This document shows positions 1-6,332 of a stretch of DNA of 9,660 bases, piece after piece. A program made the position numbers and the translations under genes. This stretch comes from Spirochaetota bacterium (lineage in GTDB: Bacteria; Spirochaetota; Spirochaetia; DSM-27196; PWMO01), in NCBI GenBank assembly GCA_009908735.1, contig JAAAOR010000076.1, forward strand, positions 1 to 9,660. Direction: 5' to 3'. Each line of letters opens with the position of its first letter. The stretch's first letter is position 1. Under the pieces are notes generated by a model. That model made no database searches. It was not told the origin of the DNA and saw nothing but the letters and a program-made list of their open reading frames with translations.

Positions 1-521
1 AACACCGGACCGAACACCAGACCGACCCGCGGATCGGCGAGATAGCGCGACATCCTGCCTATCCACTGCGCCGGCACGACGCAATCGGCATCCGTGAGCA
101 GAATGATCTCGCCGCCGGCGACCTCGGCTCCGTGGGCCAGCGCGTTCTGCTTGGGGTTGGCACCATCGGGTGCCTCGGTCAGCGCCACGACCCGCACACT
201 GTCCGGATGACGCGCACGGTACTCTTCCATCACGTCGGCCGTCTGATCCGACGAGCGATCGTTCACGAGGACCACCTCGAACTCCCCGCTCTCCTGCGCA
301 TCGAAGGAGGCGAGGAGGCGCGGCAGCGCGAACTGTTCGTTCCGTGCGGGCACAATGACCGACACCGACGGCGCCGCCGCCGAGGCGTCACCGGCACGTC
401 GTAGGAGCGCGCGCTCCTTGACCCGGGTAATCACCGTTCCAACCGCCACCGCCACATGTACGAGAACTATTCCCGCCCCGAGCGCGGCCAGAATATATGC
501 GATAATGACTCCAATGCTCAA
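1..521 (-). CDS. Membrane-anchored family 2 glycosyltransferase, N-terminal part (runs off left edge)
   Basis: This is the first 173 residues of a GT-A fold glycosyltransferase, which moves a sugar from a nucleotide sugar to an acceptor, probably at the inner membrane. The start is TTG at 521, chosen because GGAGG lies 5 nt upstream and no better start exists. Residues 3-30 form one hydrophobic helix, followed by a basic stretch (RVKERALLRR). The catalytic domain opens with SVIVPARNE (54-62), has VLVNDRSSD (84-92), NPKQNAL (122-128) and the metal/nucleotide-sugar motif DADC (144-147), and continues to VGLVFGPV at the window edge. The rest, including the acceptor-binding part and any C-terminal membrane helices, is outside. 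It is third in a minus-strand operon, 19 nt after the SDR gene, so it probably works on the product of that pathway. Family assignment is firm; the sugar and acceptor are not visible. Glycosylation of a lipid made by the two preceding genes is inferred. Confidence 0.88.
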   Translation of the reverse strand, partial: MSIGVIIAYILAALGAGIVLVHVAVAVGTVITRVKERALLRRAGDASAAAPSVSVIVPARNEQFALPRLLASFDAQESGEFEVVLVNDRSSDQTADVMEEYRARHPDSVRVVALTEAPDGANPKQNALAHGAEVAGGEIILLTDADCVVPAQWIGRMSRYLADPRVGLVFGPV

Positions 522-540
522 CGATTCCTCCGTGTCGAGC

Positions 541-1530
541 TCAACGCGGCAGCCACCCGCGCGTGCGGTACCACTCCGCAGTGGCGCGCGCGCCGTCTGG
601 AAGATCATAGCGGGGCCTGAAGCCCGTTCGGGTCTCCAGCTTCTGCGGGCTGCAGGTCCAGGCAGGCTGCACAGCCTCTATGATCTTCTGCCAGTTCAGA
701 AACCTCGCCCTCCCGGTCAGGCGTATGCCGACCTCCGAGAGCGCGGCTACCAGGTACAGCAGGCTGCGAGGCAGGGGCACGCTGCGCGTGGAGAATCCGA
801 GGGTCGCGCCGATCTGCTCCTGAACCTCGTCGAGCCGGTACTCCCGACCATCGCTCACGTAGAACAGGTCGCCGCTCGGCAGCTGGGAGACGAGCGAACG
901 CACCACCGCACCTGCGAGATCTTCGGCGTACACCATGCTGAGAGAGAGGTCACGCCACATCAAGCGCGCACGCACGCCGCGGGATGCGCTCCTGAAGAAC
1001 CCCAGGAGAGCCACATCAGCCGGTCCGTAGACGGTTGCAGGCCTCAGTATGACGGAGGGCATCTCCTCCCGATATCCGAGAATGATGTCCTCCGCAGCCT
1101 TCTTGCTCCGCCCGTAGTGTGTCACCGGCCCATCTTCGTCCTGCTCGGTTCGTGGCTGCCCCGGGCGTGAGGGTCCACCTGCGGCAAGGGAGCTTACATA
1201 GACAAATCGCTTCAGGCCCGGGCACACCTCTCGGACGGCCTCCACGAGGTTACGAGTGCCCTCGGTGTTGACGGCGAAGTACCCGTCACGCCGCACCGCC
1301 TTCACCGCTCCCGCGAGATGGACCACCGCGTCCACTCCGTCGAGGGCGGCGCGCAGAGACGCCGGATCGTTCAACTCTCCCACCGCATATTCCATGCCGC
1401 CGAGTTCCTCGAGAAGCGTGGTATTACTCGTTGTGCGGATGAGGCAGACGATCTCGTGGCCCTGCTGTTTGAGCGCCGGTACGAGGTTGTATCCGACGAA
1501 ACCGGTCCCACCGGTGAGAAGCACTCTCAT
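541..1530 (-). CDS. Extended SDR, NAD(P)-dependent epimerase/dehydratase family; possible 3-ketoceramide reductase (CerR-like)
   Basis: A complete 329-residue extended short-chain dehydrogenase/reductase. The N-terminal Rossmann motif TGGTGFVG is at 6-13, HLAG at 71-74, the NTEGT segment at 88-92, and the active-site region has SS at 113-114 with YGRSK (Y139, K143). RPATVYGP (163-170) is the usual motif before the substrate-binding half. There is no signal peptide, so it is cytoplasmic or membrane-peripheral. The ATG shares an ATGA overlap with the stop of the upstream GNAT gene, indicating translational coupling, and the glycosyltransferase follows closely. The family includes sugar-nucleotide epimerases, sterol-type dehydrogenases and the Caulobacter ceramide reductase CerR. 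HLAG followed by a YxxxK reductase core fits either a sugar or a lipid substrate. The link to ceramide reduction is inferred from the neighbouring GNAT gene; the SDR assignment itself is secure. Confidence 0.93.
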   Translation of the reverse strand: MRVLLTGGTGFVGYNLVPALKQQGHEIVCLIRTTSNTTLLEELGGMEYAVGELNDPASLRAALDGVDAVVHLAGAVKAVRRDGYFAVNTEGTRNLVEAVREVCPGLKRFVYVSSLAAGGPSRPGQPRTEQDEDGPVTHYGRSKKAAEDIILGYREEMPSVILRPATVYGPADVALLGFFRSASRGVRARLMWRDLSLSMVYAEDLAGAVVRSLVSQLPSGDLFYVSDGREYRLDEVQEQIGATLGFSTRSVPLPRSLLYLVAALSEVGIRLTGRARFLNWQKIIEAVQPAWTCSPQKLETRTGFRPRYDLPDGARATAEWYRTRGWLPR

Positions 1531-2648
1531 AGGTCACGTTCATAGATGCGATAGGTCTTTGACGGGCGGGCCCCAAACTTCTCGAGCGCATTGCGCATGG
1601 CGTAGTTGTCCTCGAGGATCCACGAAAACTCACCGCTGTGGTAGCCGTGGTCGAACCCGTTCCTGAAGGTCTGATAGTACATGGCGATGTCGATCCCGCG
1701 ATTACGGTAGGGTTCGAGAACACCGAGTGCAAGCACGCGGACGTAGCTGACCTTGCGCAGATGCCGCATGATCCTGATGATGCCGAACGGCAGAAGCCGG
1801 CCGTTCGCCTGTTTGATGGCCTGGTTTGCATCAGGAACCGCAAGCGAGAAACCCGCGAGCTCATCGCCCACGTAGGCAAATAGCACCAGTGAGGGCTCGA
1901 CGATCGTCTTGAGGTCTTTCGCCAGGTGGTCGAACTCATGATCGGTCATGGGAACCGCCCCCCAGTTCTCCTCCCAGGCTTCGTTGTACACCCATTTCGC
2001 GAGCTCGACCTCTTCGTCGAACCGCTTCATATCGATCGGGCGCACCGTCACCCCGTGCCGCCTCTTGATGAGCTCGACGCCACGCGCCAGGCGATCGGGG
2101 ATGTCGGCGGCGTTGCGAATCTCGTAGGCAAGCAGGTCCTTGCGCTTGGTGAAGCCCGCGTGCTCGAGAAGCCCGGCGTAGTACGGCTTGTTGTAGGGCA
2201 TCATGATGACCGGAGGGGAATCAAAGCCGTCGATGAGAAGACCCACCTCCTCATTCGGGGACCAGCTGAAGGGTCCACGCGCGGTGCGGCACCCCTTCCC
2301 CCGCAGGTAGGTCGCCGCCTGCTCGAAGAGGGCGTCCGCGGCCTCCGGGTCATTCCTGCACTCGAAAAACCCGAAGAATCCCGCGCCGTCATCCCATCTC
2401 TCTGTATGGCGATGGTTAACGTGGGCGGTTATCCGCCCCACCGGTACGCCGTCGCGCTCGACGATGTAGGGCGCAACCTCGGCGTGTTCGTGGAATGGAT
2501 GCTTTCTCGGGTTGAGCAGTGTGTGCATGTCCACCCGCAGCGGAGGCACCCACGAGAGATCGCCGTCGTATATCGAGCGGTCGAGCTCGATAAACCGGCG
2601 TCGGTCACTGCGACGAGAAATGTCCAGGGCGCTGACTGTGATACTCAT
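1527..2648 (-). CDS. Large GNAT-fold N-acyltransferase-like protein; candidate bacterial ceramide synthase (bCerS-like)
   Basis: A complete 373-residue protein with no signal peptide or membrane helix. It matches the large GNAT-related family often annotated as hypothetical protein or, misleadingly, as dATP pyrophosphohydrolase. Visible family features are WVPPLRVD (33-40), HPFHEHAEVAPYI (50-62), RDGVPVGRI (65-73), GFFGFFEC (90-97), ARGPFSWSPNEEVGLL (123-138) and MMPYNKPYY (149-157). The C-terminal half is a recognisable GNAT module with an acyl-CoA/ACP-binding-like loop LGVLEPYRNRGID (308-320) and LEDNYAMRNALEKFGAR (345-361). At 373 residues it is about twice a single GNAT domain, suggesting a double-GNAT fold. 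The Caulobacter ceramide synthase bCerS belongs, from memory, to this kind of family, and its partner CerR is an SDR like the gene coupled here by ATGA. The start has no SD; a promoter just upstream suggests a nearly leaderless transcript. The fold is well supported; the ceramide role is a hypothesis. Confidence 0.85.
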   Translation of the reverse strand: MSITVSALDISRRSDRRRFIELDRSIYDGDLSWVPPLRVDMHTLLNPRKHPFHEHAEVAPYIVERDGVPVGRITAHVNHRHTERWDDGAGFFGFFECRNDPEAADALFEQAATYLRGKGCRTARGPFSWSPNEEVGLLIDGFDSPPVIMMPYNKPYYAGLLEHAGFTKRKDLLAYEIRNAADIPDRLARGVELIKRRHGVTVRPIDMKRFDEEVELAKWVYNEAWEENWGAVPMTDHEFDHLAKDLKTIVEPSLVLFAYVGDELAGFSLAVPDANQAIKQANGRLLPFGIIRIMRHLRKVSYVRVLALGVLEPYRNRGIDIAMYYQTFRNGFDHGYHSGEFSWILEDNYAMRNALEKFGARPSKTYRIYERDL

Positions 2649-2660
2649 GACGTTGGCGGT

Positions 2661-2689
2661 ATTGTTACCGTCTTACACCGAGGCGTCAA
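2661..2689 (-). promoter_or_regulatory. Predicted sigma70-type promoter for the GNAT-SDR-glycosyltransferase operon
   Basis: On the minus strand TTGACG (2689-2684, 5/6 to consensus) is followed after 17 nt by AACAAT (2666-2661, 4/6). The predicted transcription start near 2654 leaves only about 6 nt before the ATG at 2648, which has no Shine-Dalgarno site. The promoter fills most of the 62-nt gap after the aminopeptidase gene. No terminator is visible in that gap, so read-through from upstream is also possible. Confidence 0.5.
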
Positions 2690-2710
2690 GCAGAAGAATG
2701 GCGACCCGGC

Positions 2711-3820
2711 TCACGATGACTCGCTCGCATCAGGATCGAGCTGAAGGAAGGAGGTCACATACCCGCGCGCGTCACCCGGGGCGGATGCGGCGACGCGAAG
2801 CAGATCTATCACCGTGCCGAGATCCCCCTCATACCGCTCGAGAAGCCGATAGTACGGGCCGAGATCACCGCTGTATTTCATGTATGAATCGATGTAGGCA
2901 TTGCTGAGCGTCGCCTCGGCAAAACCCCGATATCGGTCGGTAAAAAACAGCTCATCGTATTTCTCGGCAAACTCCGCCTGCGCAGCCCCGAAGATGTCCC
3001 ACTTCGCGGCAAGCCGCGCATCCCGGGAGGCCAGCGAATCGTAGGCTGCCTGCAGGTCGGCGTGAACCGACCGGATCATCTCGCGAAACGCGTCGCGATC
3101 CGCCCGGAGGCGGTAGATCGACCGATATTCCTCGCTGTCGGCGCCGTACTTCCGTGCTATGTACTTCTCGGCTCCCACCTCACCGACGAATGTCGCGATC
3201 TCCTCGTTGAACTCGTTCTGCCCCTCCGCCCACACGGTCGCATGCATTTGCTCGTGAAAAATGAGGTTGGCAAGCTCGTATTCACTGTAACCGCGCATGA
3301 AACTGTAGGCGGGGTCGGAGAAGAACCCGAGAGAGCTGAAGGCCCGCACCGGTCGCACGTGCACGTCGAAGCCTGCCTTCCGAAGCTTCGCCGCCTCGCG
3401 GTACGCGCCGGCCGGCTCATAGAAGCCACGATAGAAAAGCCGCCCCAATAGCGGATACCGCCAGGTATGCCGCTCGAAGCTGTCATCCTTCACCGCCGAA
3501 ACCACGTCGACCAGGTACGCGCGGTCAGTAGCAACATAGCGCGAGAAACTGCTGTTTACGGTGAGTCCAAGCTCCTCGGCGGCAAAGGAACGAATCTCCT
3601 TGAGTCTGTCGAAGAATGCGAGGGTTTCGGCGTCCGCGCGTCCGTCGCGGCGCAGGTCCTCGATGTCGCGCGCTCGAGCCTGCATGGCGAGGTATCCCAG
3701 TCCCTGCCGAACGAGATAGGAGCCATCGAACAGAAAAAAGGAAGCTGCGAGGAGTGAGACGGCAAGGGCGAAAGCGGCGAAAAACATGGGATCCCGGCGA
3801 CCGTGAGAAAAAGCCTTCAC
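2711..3820 (-). CDS. Predicted membrane-anchored zinc aminopeptidase (COG4324 type)
   Basis: A 369-residue protein resembling the predicted aminopeptidase family COG4324. A basic N-terminus (HGRR) precedes one hydrophobic segment at about 12-31, so it is probably an inner-membrane-anchored or exported periplasmic protein. The metalloprotease core is HEQMH (H189, E190, H193), a classic HExxH zinc site, followed by FNEEIATFVGE (204-214), which supplies the likely third zinc-binding glutamate as in gluzincins. YRYPLLGRLFYRGFY-like text around 121-134 and FSSLGFFSDP (161-170) are typical of the family. The called start is GTG at 3820; ATG at 3787 (residue 12) is an alternative, and neither has a good SD. 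The gene is alone after a terminator-promoter junction and precedes the GNAT operon by 62 nt. Peptide substrate and physiological role are unknown for this family; identification is confident. Confidence 0.87.
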   Translation of the reverse strand: MKAFSHGRRDPMFFAAFALAVSLLAASFFLFDGSYLVRQGLGYLAMQARARDIEDLRRDGRADAETLAFFDRLKEIRSFAAEELGLTVNSSFSRYVATDRAYLVDVVSAVKDDSFERHTWRYPLLGRLFYRGFYEPAGAYREAAKLRKAGFDVHVRPVRAFSSLGFFSDPAYSFMRGYSEYELANLIFHEQMHATVWAEGQNEFNEEIATFVGEVGAEKYIARKYGADSEEYRSIYRLRADRDAFREMIRSVHADLQAAYDSLASRDARLAAKWDIFGAAQAEFAEKYDELFFTDRYRGFAEATLSNAYIDSYMKYSGDLGPYYRLLERYEGDLGTVIDLLRVAASAPGDARGYVTSFLQLDPDASESS

Positions 3821-3854
3821 GGCCGGAATATACCACCACTATTGCGTATTTGCG

Positions 3855-3883
3855 AGTATAATGTGCGAAAGGGTCCTGAACAA
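3855..3883 (-). promoter_or_regulatory. Predicted promoter for the aminopeptidase gene
   Basis: TTGTTC (3883-3878) and TATACT (3860-3855, 5/6) are separated by 17 nt on the minus strand, giving a leader of roughly 28 nt before the GTG start. The -35 box lies in the T-rich tail of the lipoprotein terminator, a compact terminator-promoter junction. A second -10-like TATATT at 3832-3827 would put the start of transcription at the GTG itself, but its -35 match is weak. Confidence 0.5.
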
Positions 3884-3926
3884 GAAAAAGAAGCGGGCGC
3901 GGGGCTCGTTGATTTCCCACGCCCGC
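3882..3926 (-). terminator. Rho-independent terminator of the small lipoprotein gene
   Basis: On the minus strand an 11-bp GC-rich stem is formed by GCGGGCGTGGG (3926-3916) and its partner at 3903-3893, with one G-U pair and a loop of about 12 nt. It is followed directly by the T-rich tail TTCTTTTTCTT (3892-3882). It lies about 65 nt after the lipoprotein stop codon. The opposite strand has no T tract, so it acts in one direction only. Confidence 0.85.
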
Positions 3927-3990
3927 CTGGAACCAGCCACCGCCGCCCGGCCGGAGTCACCGACCGTAGCGCGGCGGCGCCGGCTGCGGG

Positions 3991-4113
3991 TTACATTTCC
4001 TGCTGCTGCTCGGGCTGCTGCTCGGGCAGATCGCCCTCCTCGATGGGCTCACACCCAGTCAGGGCGAATCCAAAAAGCATTGGTACGATTAGAAGCAGAA
4101 TCCACTTCTTCAT
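3991..4113 (-). CDS. Very small lipoprotein, 40 residues, with Gln/Glu-rich tail
   Basis: The encoded 40-residue protein starts MKKWILLLIVPMLFGFALTGC. This is a complete signal-peptidase II signal: KK n-region, hydrophobic core at 4-18 and a lipobox L18-T19-G20-C21. The mature part is only 20 residues (CEPIEEGDLPEQQPEQQQEM), acidic and ending in two PEQQ-like units, so after lipidation it would be a short peptide tethered to a membrane. The start is supported by AAGGAGG 5 nt upstream, the best ribosome-binding site in the window, and the gene has its own terminator at 3882-3926. Together these make it a real, well-expressed single-gene unit despite its size. No homologous family is recognised. 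It may act like small entericidin- or Lpp-type envelope lipoproteins, but only by analogy of size and targeting. Confidence 0.83.
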   Translation of the reverse strand: MKKWILLLIVPMLFGFALTGCEPIEEGDLPEQQPEQQQEM

Positions 4114-4138
4114 GTCATCCTCCTTGCAGGATTTGATG

Positions 4139-4164
4139 ACTATAGCCTACTCCACCCTCGTCAA
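4139..4164 (-). promoter_or_regulatory. Possible promoter of the small lipoprotein gene
   Basis: TATAGT (4144-4139, 5/6 to the -10 consensus) lies 25 nt before the ATG at 4113. A good -35-like TTGACG is present at 4164-4159, but the spacing is only 14 nt, shorter than normal for sigma70. Either the -10 works with a weaker overlapping -35, or the arrangement reflects another sigma factor or an activator. Confidence 0.35.
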
Positions 4165-4392
4165 GGCTCCATCCACGAAATATGAAGTGTGTGTGAAGCT
4201 CAGAAAAACCTGCATAATGGCGAAATGATGATAAGCTTCTCCGCGGGCCGGAACATCGCAGGGCTGTGGTGGTGGTGTTCCCCGCCAGCTAACCTTTCCG
4301 TGAATTGAGGAACCTGCCGATAATCGATACCGCCGGGTGACAGGAAGTTTTCCTCCCTCGCCGGCCAATGAAAAGACGCGCCCCGTTGGTGA
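4165..4392. other. Gene-poor spacer upstream of the small lipoprotein
   Basis: No convincing coding frame, RNA gene or terminator was found here on either strand; open frames through it lack SD sites and recognisable protein character. The visible structure is GTGACA at 4337 and 4389 plus a short palindrome at 4383-4400 whose arms are CCGTTG and CAACGG with a 6-nt spacer. These continue into the GTGACA repeats just to the right. Confidence 0.5.
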
Positions 4393-4425
4393 CACAACGG
4401 AAGCGCCGGTGACAACTGTGACAAC
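4337..4425 (+). repeat. Cluster of four GTGACA boxes with a palindrome
   Basis: GTGACA occurs at 4337, 4389, 4409 and 4418. The last two are perfect copies of GTGACAAC separated by a single T (4409-4416, 4418-4425). The copy at 4389 is the spacer of a perfect palindrome with 6-bp arms (4383-4388 and 4395-4400). The cluster lies just upstream of the zinc-ribbon-like ORF and could be an operator array or the decayed end of a mobile element; which is not decidable here. Confidence 0.45.
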
Positions 4426-5010
4426 ACCACAGCCATCGACTACAAGCTATTCGATTTTGTTTATCAATTCCATAGCCAGAGCCACAAGGTTCCCTGTTCC
4501 CTGTGCGCAACGGTCCATCCGGGTCGGATCCATGGATACGTGCAGCGCAAGTACCGGGACCGGGAGCGCGGAGAGAATGCCACGATCATCATTCCGGTGA
4601 TTATGTATCCAGTGGCACGTAGTGAGGGAACTCAGTATACCAAGCGGCTTCTGCCGGAGTTTTTGATACCTCACAGCGTGATCCGCCTCGGTTACCTGCT
4701 CGAGGCCTCCTCCCTGCCAAAGAAGAACCGCACGGAGACCGCGGTCTGCGATCTCATCGGCTGTCTTGATCGACGCACGGCCCGGCATCAGATGCGTCGG
4801 CTCACCACGGCGATCGAAATGGTCTCGATGGACCTTGCCCGACGGCGAGCGGCGACGCCCGAACTGGGAGATCTGCCGGAGATCAGTCCGGGAACAGCCC
4901 CCGGGCATCGACTCGGCGCGCTGTGCCGCTTAAGAAAGCCTTGGGACAGAAGACCGCACGAAATCGGCGTTCGGGCCTCTCAGGCGGGCGGATTCAAATG
5001 CAGCGAATAG
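4393..5010 (+). pseudogene. Degenerate zinc-ribbon, transposase-associated protein (DUF6431-like), no usable start
   Basis: An open frame of 205 codons reading ...DYKLFDFVYQFHSQ, then PCSLC (CxxC, codons 4495-4506), HPGRIHGYVQRKYRD, IIIPVIMYPVARSEGTQYTKRLLPEFLIPH and a helical, Arg-rich C-terminus. The order CxxC, HGY-basic stretch, hydrophobic strand, then LLPEFLIPH resembles the zinc-ribbon domain found in DUF6431-type proteins of transposase-related loci. The only in-frame ATG, GTG or TTG near the beginning is GTG at 4540, which would remove the CxxC, and the second zinc-binding pair expected near VIMYPVAR is absent (Y in a place where C would fit). This suggests a broken or decaying gene rather than an active one. 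It is the lone plus-strand frame in its neighbourhood, and its stop lies 5 nt from the convergent transglutaminase gene. Assignment is by motif resemblance only. Confidence 0.42.
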
Positions 5011-5015
5011 AGCCC

Positions 5016-6332
5016 TCACATGAGATCGTATCGCGCCACATGATGGAATCTGCGTCCACGTTGTACGGAAAGAAAGATGGAATCGGAATCGGGCGCTGTG
5101 AACGTGAGTTCGTACCGGCCGGTCTCGCCGTTATGGGGAACGGGAATTGGTCCTTCATTCGGAACAAAGACAAAATAGCGTCTTTCTGTTGCCGCGTTGA
5201 AGGATACATGGATCGTCTCACCTTTCTTCAGCCGGCCGCTGAGGGGGCGGAGGTCGGAGATTTGCTCTTCAGAGAATGTGCCGAAAGTGGTCGGAAAGCG
5301 ACTTTCACATGAGTGGGCAACATCGAAGAAGTACGTGGCAATGTGCACGAACTCCTCAGAATCGTGATCCTCGGCCGCCAATATCCCCATTGCATAGCGG
5401 CCCGGTGCAGGGAAGCAGAGATCCACAGTATATGCGCCTGTGCCGTCGCCCTGCAACAATCTGTGTTGGCGAAACCGCGTCCCGGCATCATAGGCCCATA
5501 GGGAGACACGCAGTATGGTTTCCGGTGCGGTAGAAAGGACTATCCGGTGAGAATCTGAGTCGGGACGTATGACTCGAGGGAAATCGCCAAGGTTTTCGAT
5601 TTGGAATCGGTCTGCTGCTCCTGTGATGAATGGACGTTGAACGAACTCCGCGTGACTGAGAGGTGAATCCAGCAATTGCCATACAGGGTCACTCGGAAAG
5701 TGGGTATATGAGAAAACCTTCGGGTCGGTCTTGTACCAGTTGCGGTTGTAATCAAATCGAAATCCTTCAGGGCCTATCGAGCCCGCGTTCCAGGTAACAT
5801 CAACGAGGTGCCATTCTTCTTCAAGAAACACAGCATTCCAAGCATGGTTAGTCTCAGCTTCGTCGCGCTCTGCTGCGGTGAAGGGATCGAAACTGGCACC
5901 CCGCGCATAACCGGAGACTATCTTGCAGTGAATATCGAGCTCATCGCACAAGAGTTTGAGTACGTTGGCGTACCCGGCGCAGACGGACTTCCCATATGCG
6001 ATCACACCATACGCATCGGTAACGGTGGCGCGGCTTCCCTGATACCCTTTGACGTCGTAGGCGATGTTCTGAGCAACCCAATCGTGGGCGTAACGAAACA
6101 TCTCGGTCTCGTTTGCCGCGTTATCACGGATGAACGAGATCAGGAGGGAAAGATTCTCTTGCGGGTCGCCCGTAACCGATTCGGTAATTCTCTCCGGTAC
6201 GGCTTTCGGTGCATAGCGCGCCGGTGGAGTGCTCGCGCATGACGACAGGAGCCAGAGTACAACCAGGCAAAACGAAACACATGCGGCGTGCCTAATACAA
6301 GGGATGTCTTTCCTCACCGAAGTATTGCTCAT
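5016..6332 (-). CDS. Transglutaminase-like lipoprotein
   Basis: An envelope lipoprotein with a papain-fold transglutaminase-like domain. The start is placed at ATG 6332 because GGAG lies 6 nt upstream; ATG 6344, four codons earlier, has no spaced SD. Numbering from 6332, the signal peptide ends at a lipobox LLSSC (Cys32). The domain at about 75-185 carries the classic triad region: SVCAGYANVLK with catalytic Cys118, ETNHAWNAV with His163 and LVDVTW with Asp178. Family members with this triad are usually proteases or amidases acting on peptides, less often cross-linkers. The remaining 230 residues look like beta-rich repeats (RYAMGIL, RYFVFVPNEG, RYELTFTAPDSDSIFLSV), perhaps Ig-like binding modules. 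It overlaps the phosphatase gene by 41 nt, so the two are surely co-translated. Codon and base composition are more AT-rich than the flanks. Substrate unknown. Confidence 0.87.
   Translation of the reverse strand: MSNTSVRKDIPCIRHAACVSFCLVVLWLLSSCASTPPARYAPKAVPERITESVTGDPQENLSLLISFIRDNAANETEMFRYAHDWVAQNIAYDVKGYQGSRATVTDAYGVIAYGKSVCAGYANVLKLLCDELDIHCKIVSGYARGASFDPFTAAERDEAETNHAWNAVFLEEEWHLVDVTWNAGSIGPEGFRFDYNRNWYKTDPKVFSYTHFPSDPVWQLLDSPLSHAEFVQRPFITGAADRFQIENLGDFPRVIRPDSDSHRIVLSTAPETILRVSLWAYDAGTRFRQHRLLQGDGTGAYTVDLCFPAPGRYAMGILAAEDHDSEEFVHIATYFFDVAHSCESRFPTTFGTFSEEQISDLRPLSGRLKKGETIHVSFNAATERRYFVFVPNEGPIPVPHNGETGRYELTFTAPDSDSIFLSVQRGRRFHHVARYDLM

Noticed and set aside
355..1170. Long plus-strand frame (271 codons) across the glycosyltransferase-SDR junction
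   Set aside because: It lies antisense to two genes with clear motifs, has no ribosome-binding site and its translation resembles no protein family.
1926..2744. Long plus-strand frame (272 codons) opposite the GNAT gene
   Set aside because: It is an antisense shadow caused by high-GC codon bias; the minus-strand frame has recognisable family motifs and the plus frame has none.
4383..4425. Possible CRISPR-like short repeats
   Set aside because: The units are only 6-8 bp with irregular spacing (52, 20 and 9 nt) and no spacer structure, so they do not form a CRISPR array.
4447..4908. Minus-strand 153-codon frame in the region of the zinc-ribbon remnant
   Set aside because: The opposite strand carries the CxxC, HGY and LLPEFLIPH pattern; the minus translation shows no motif and its start has no SD.
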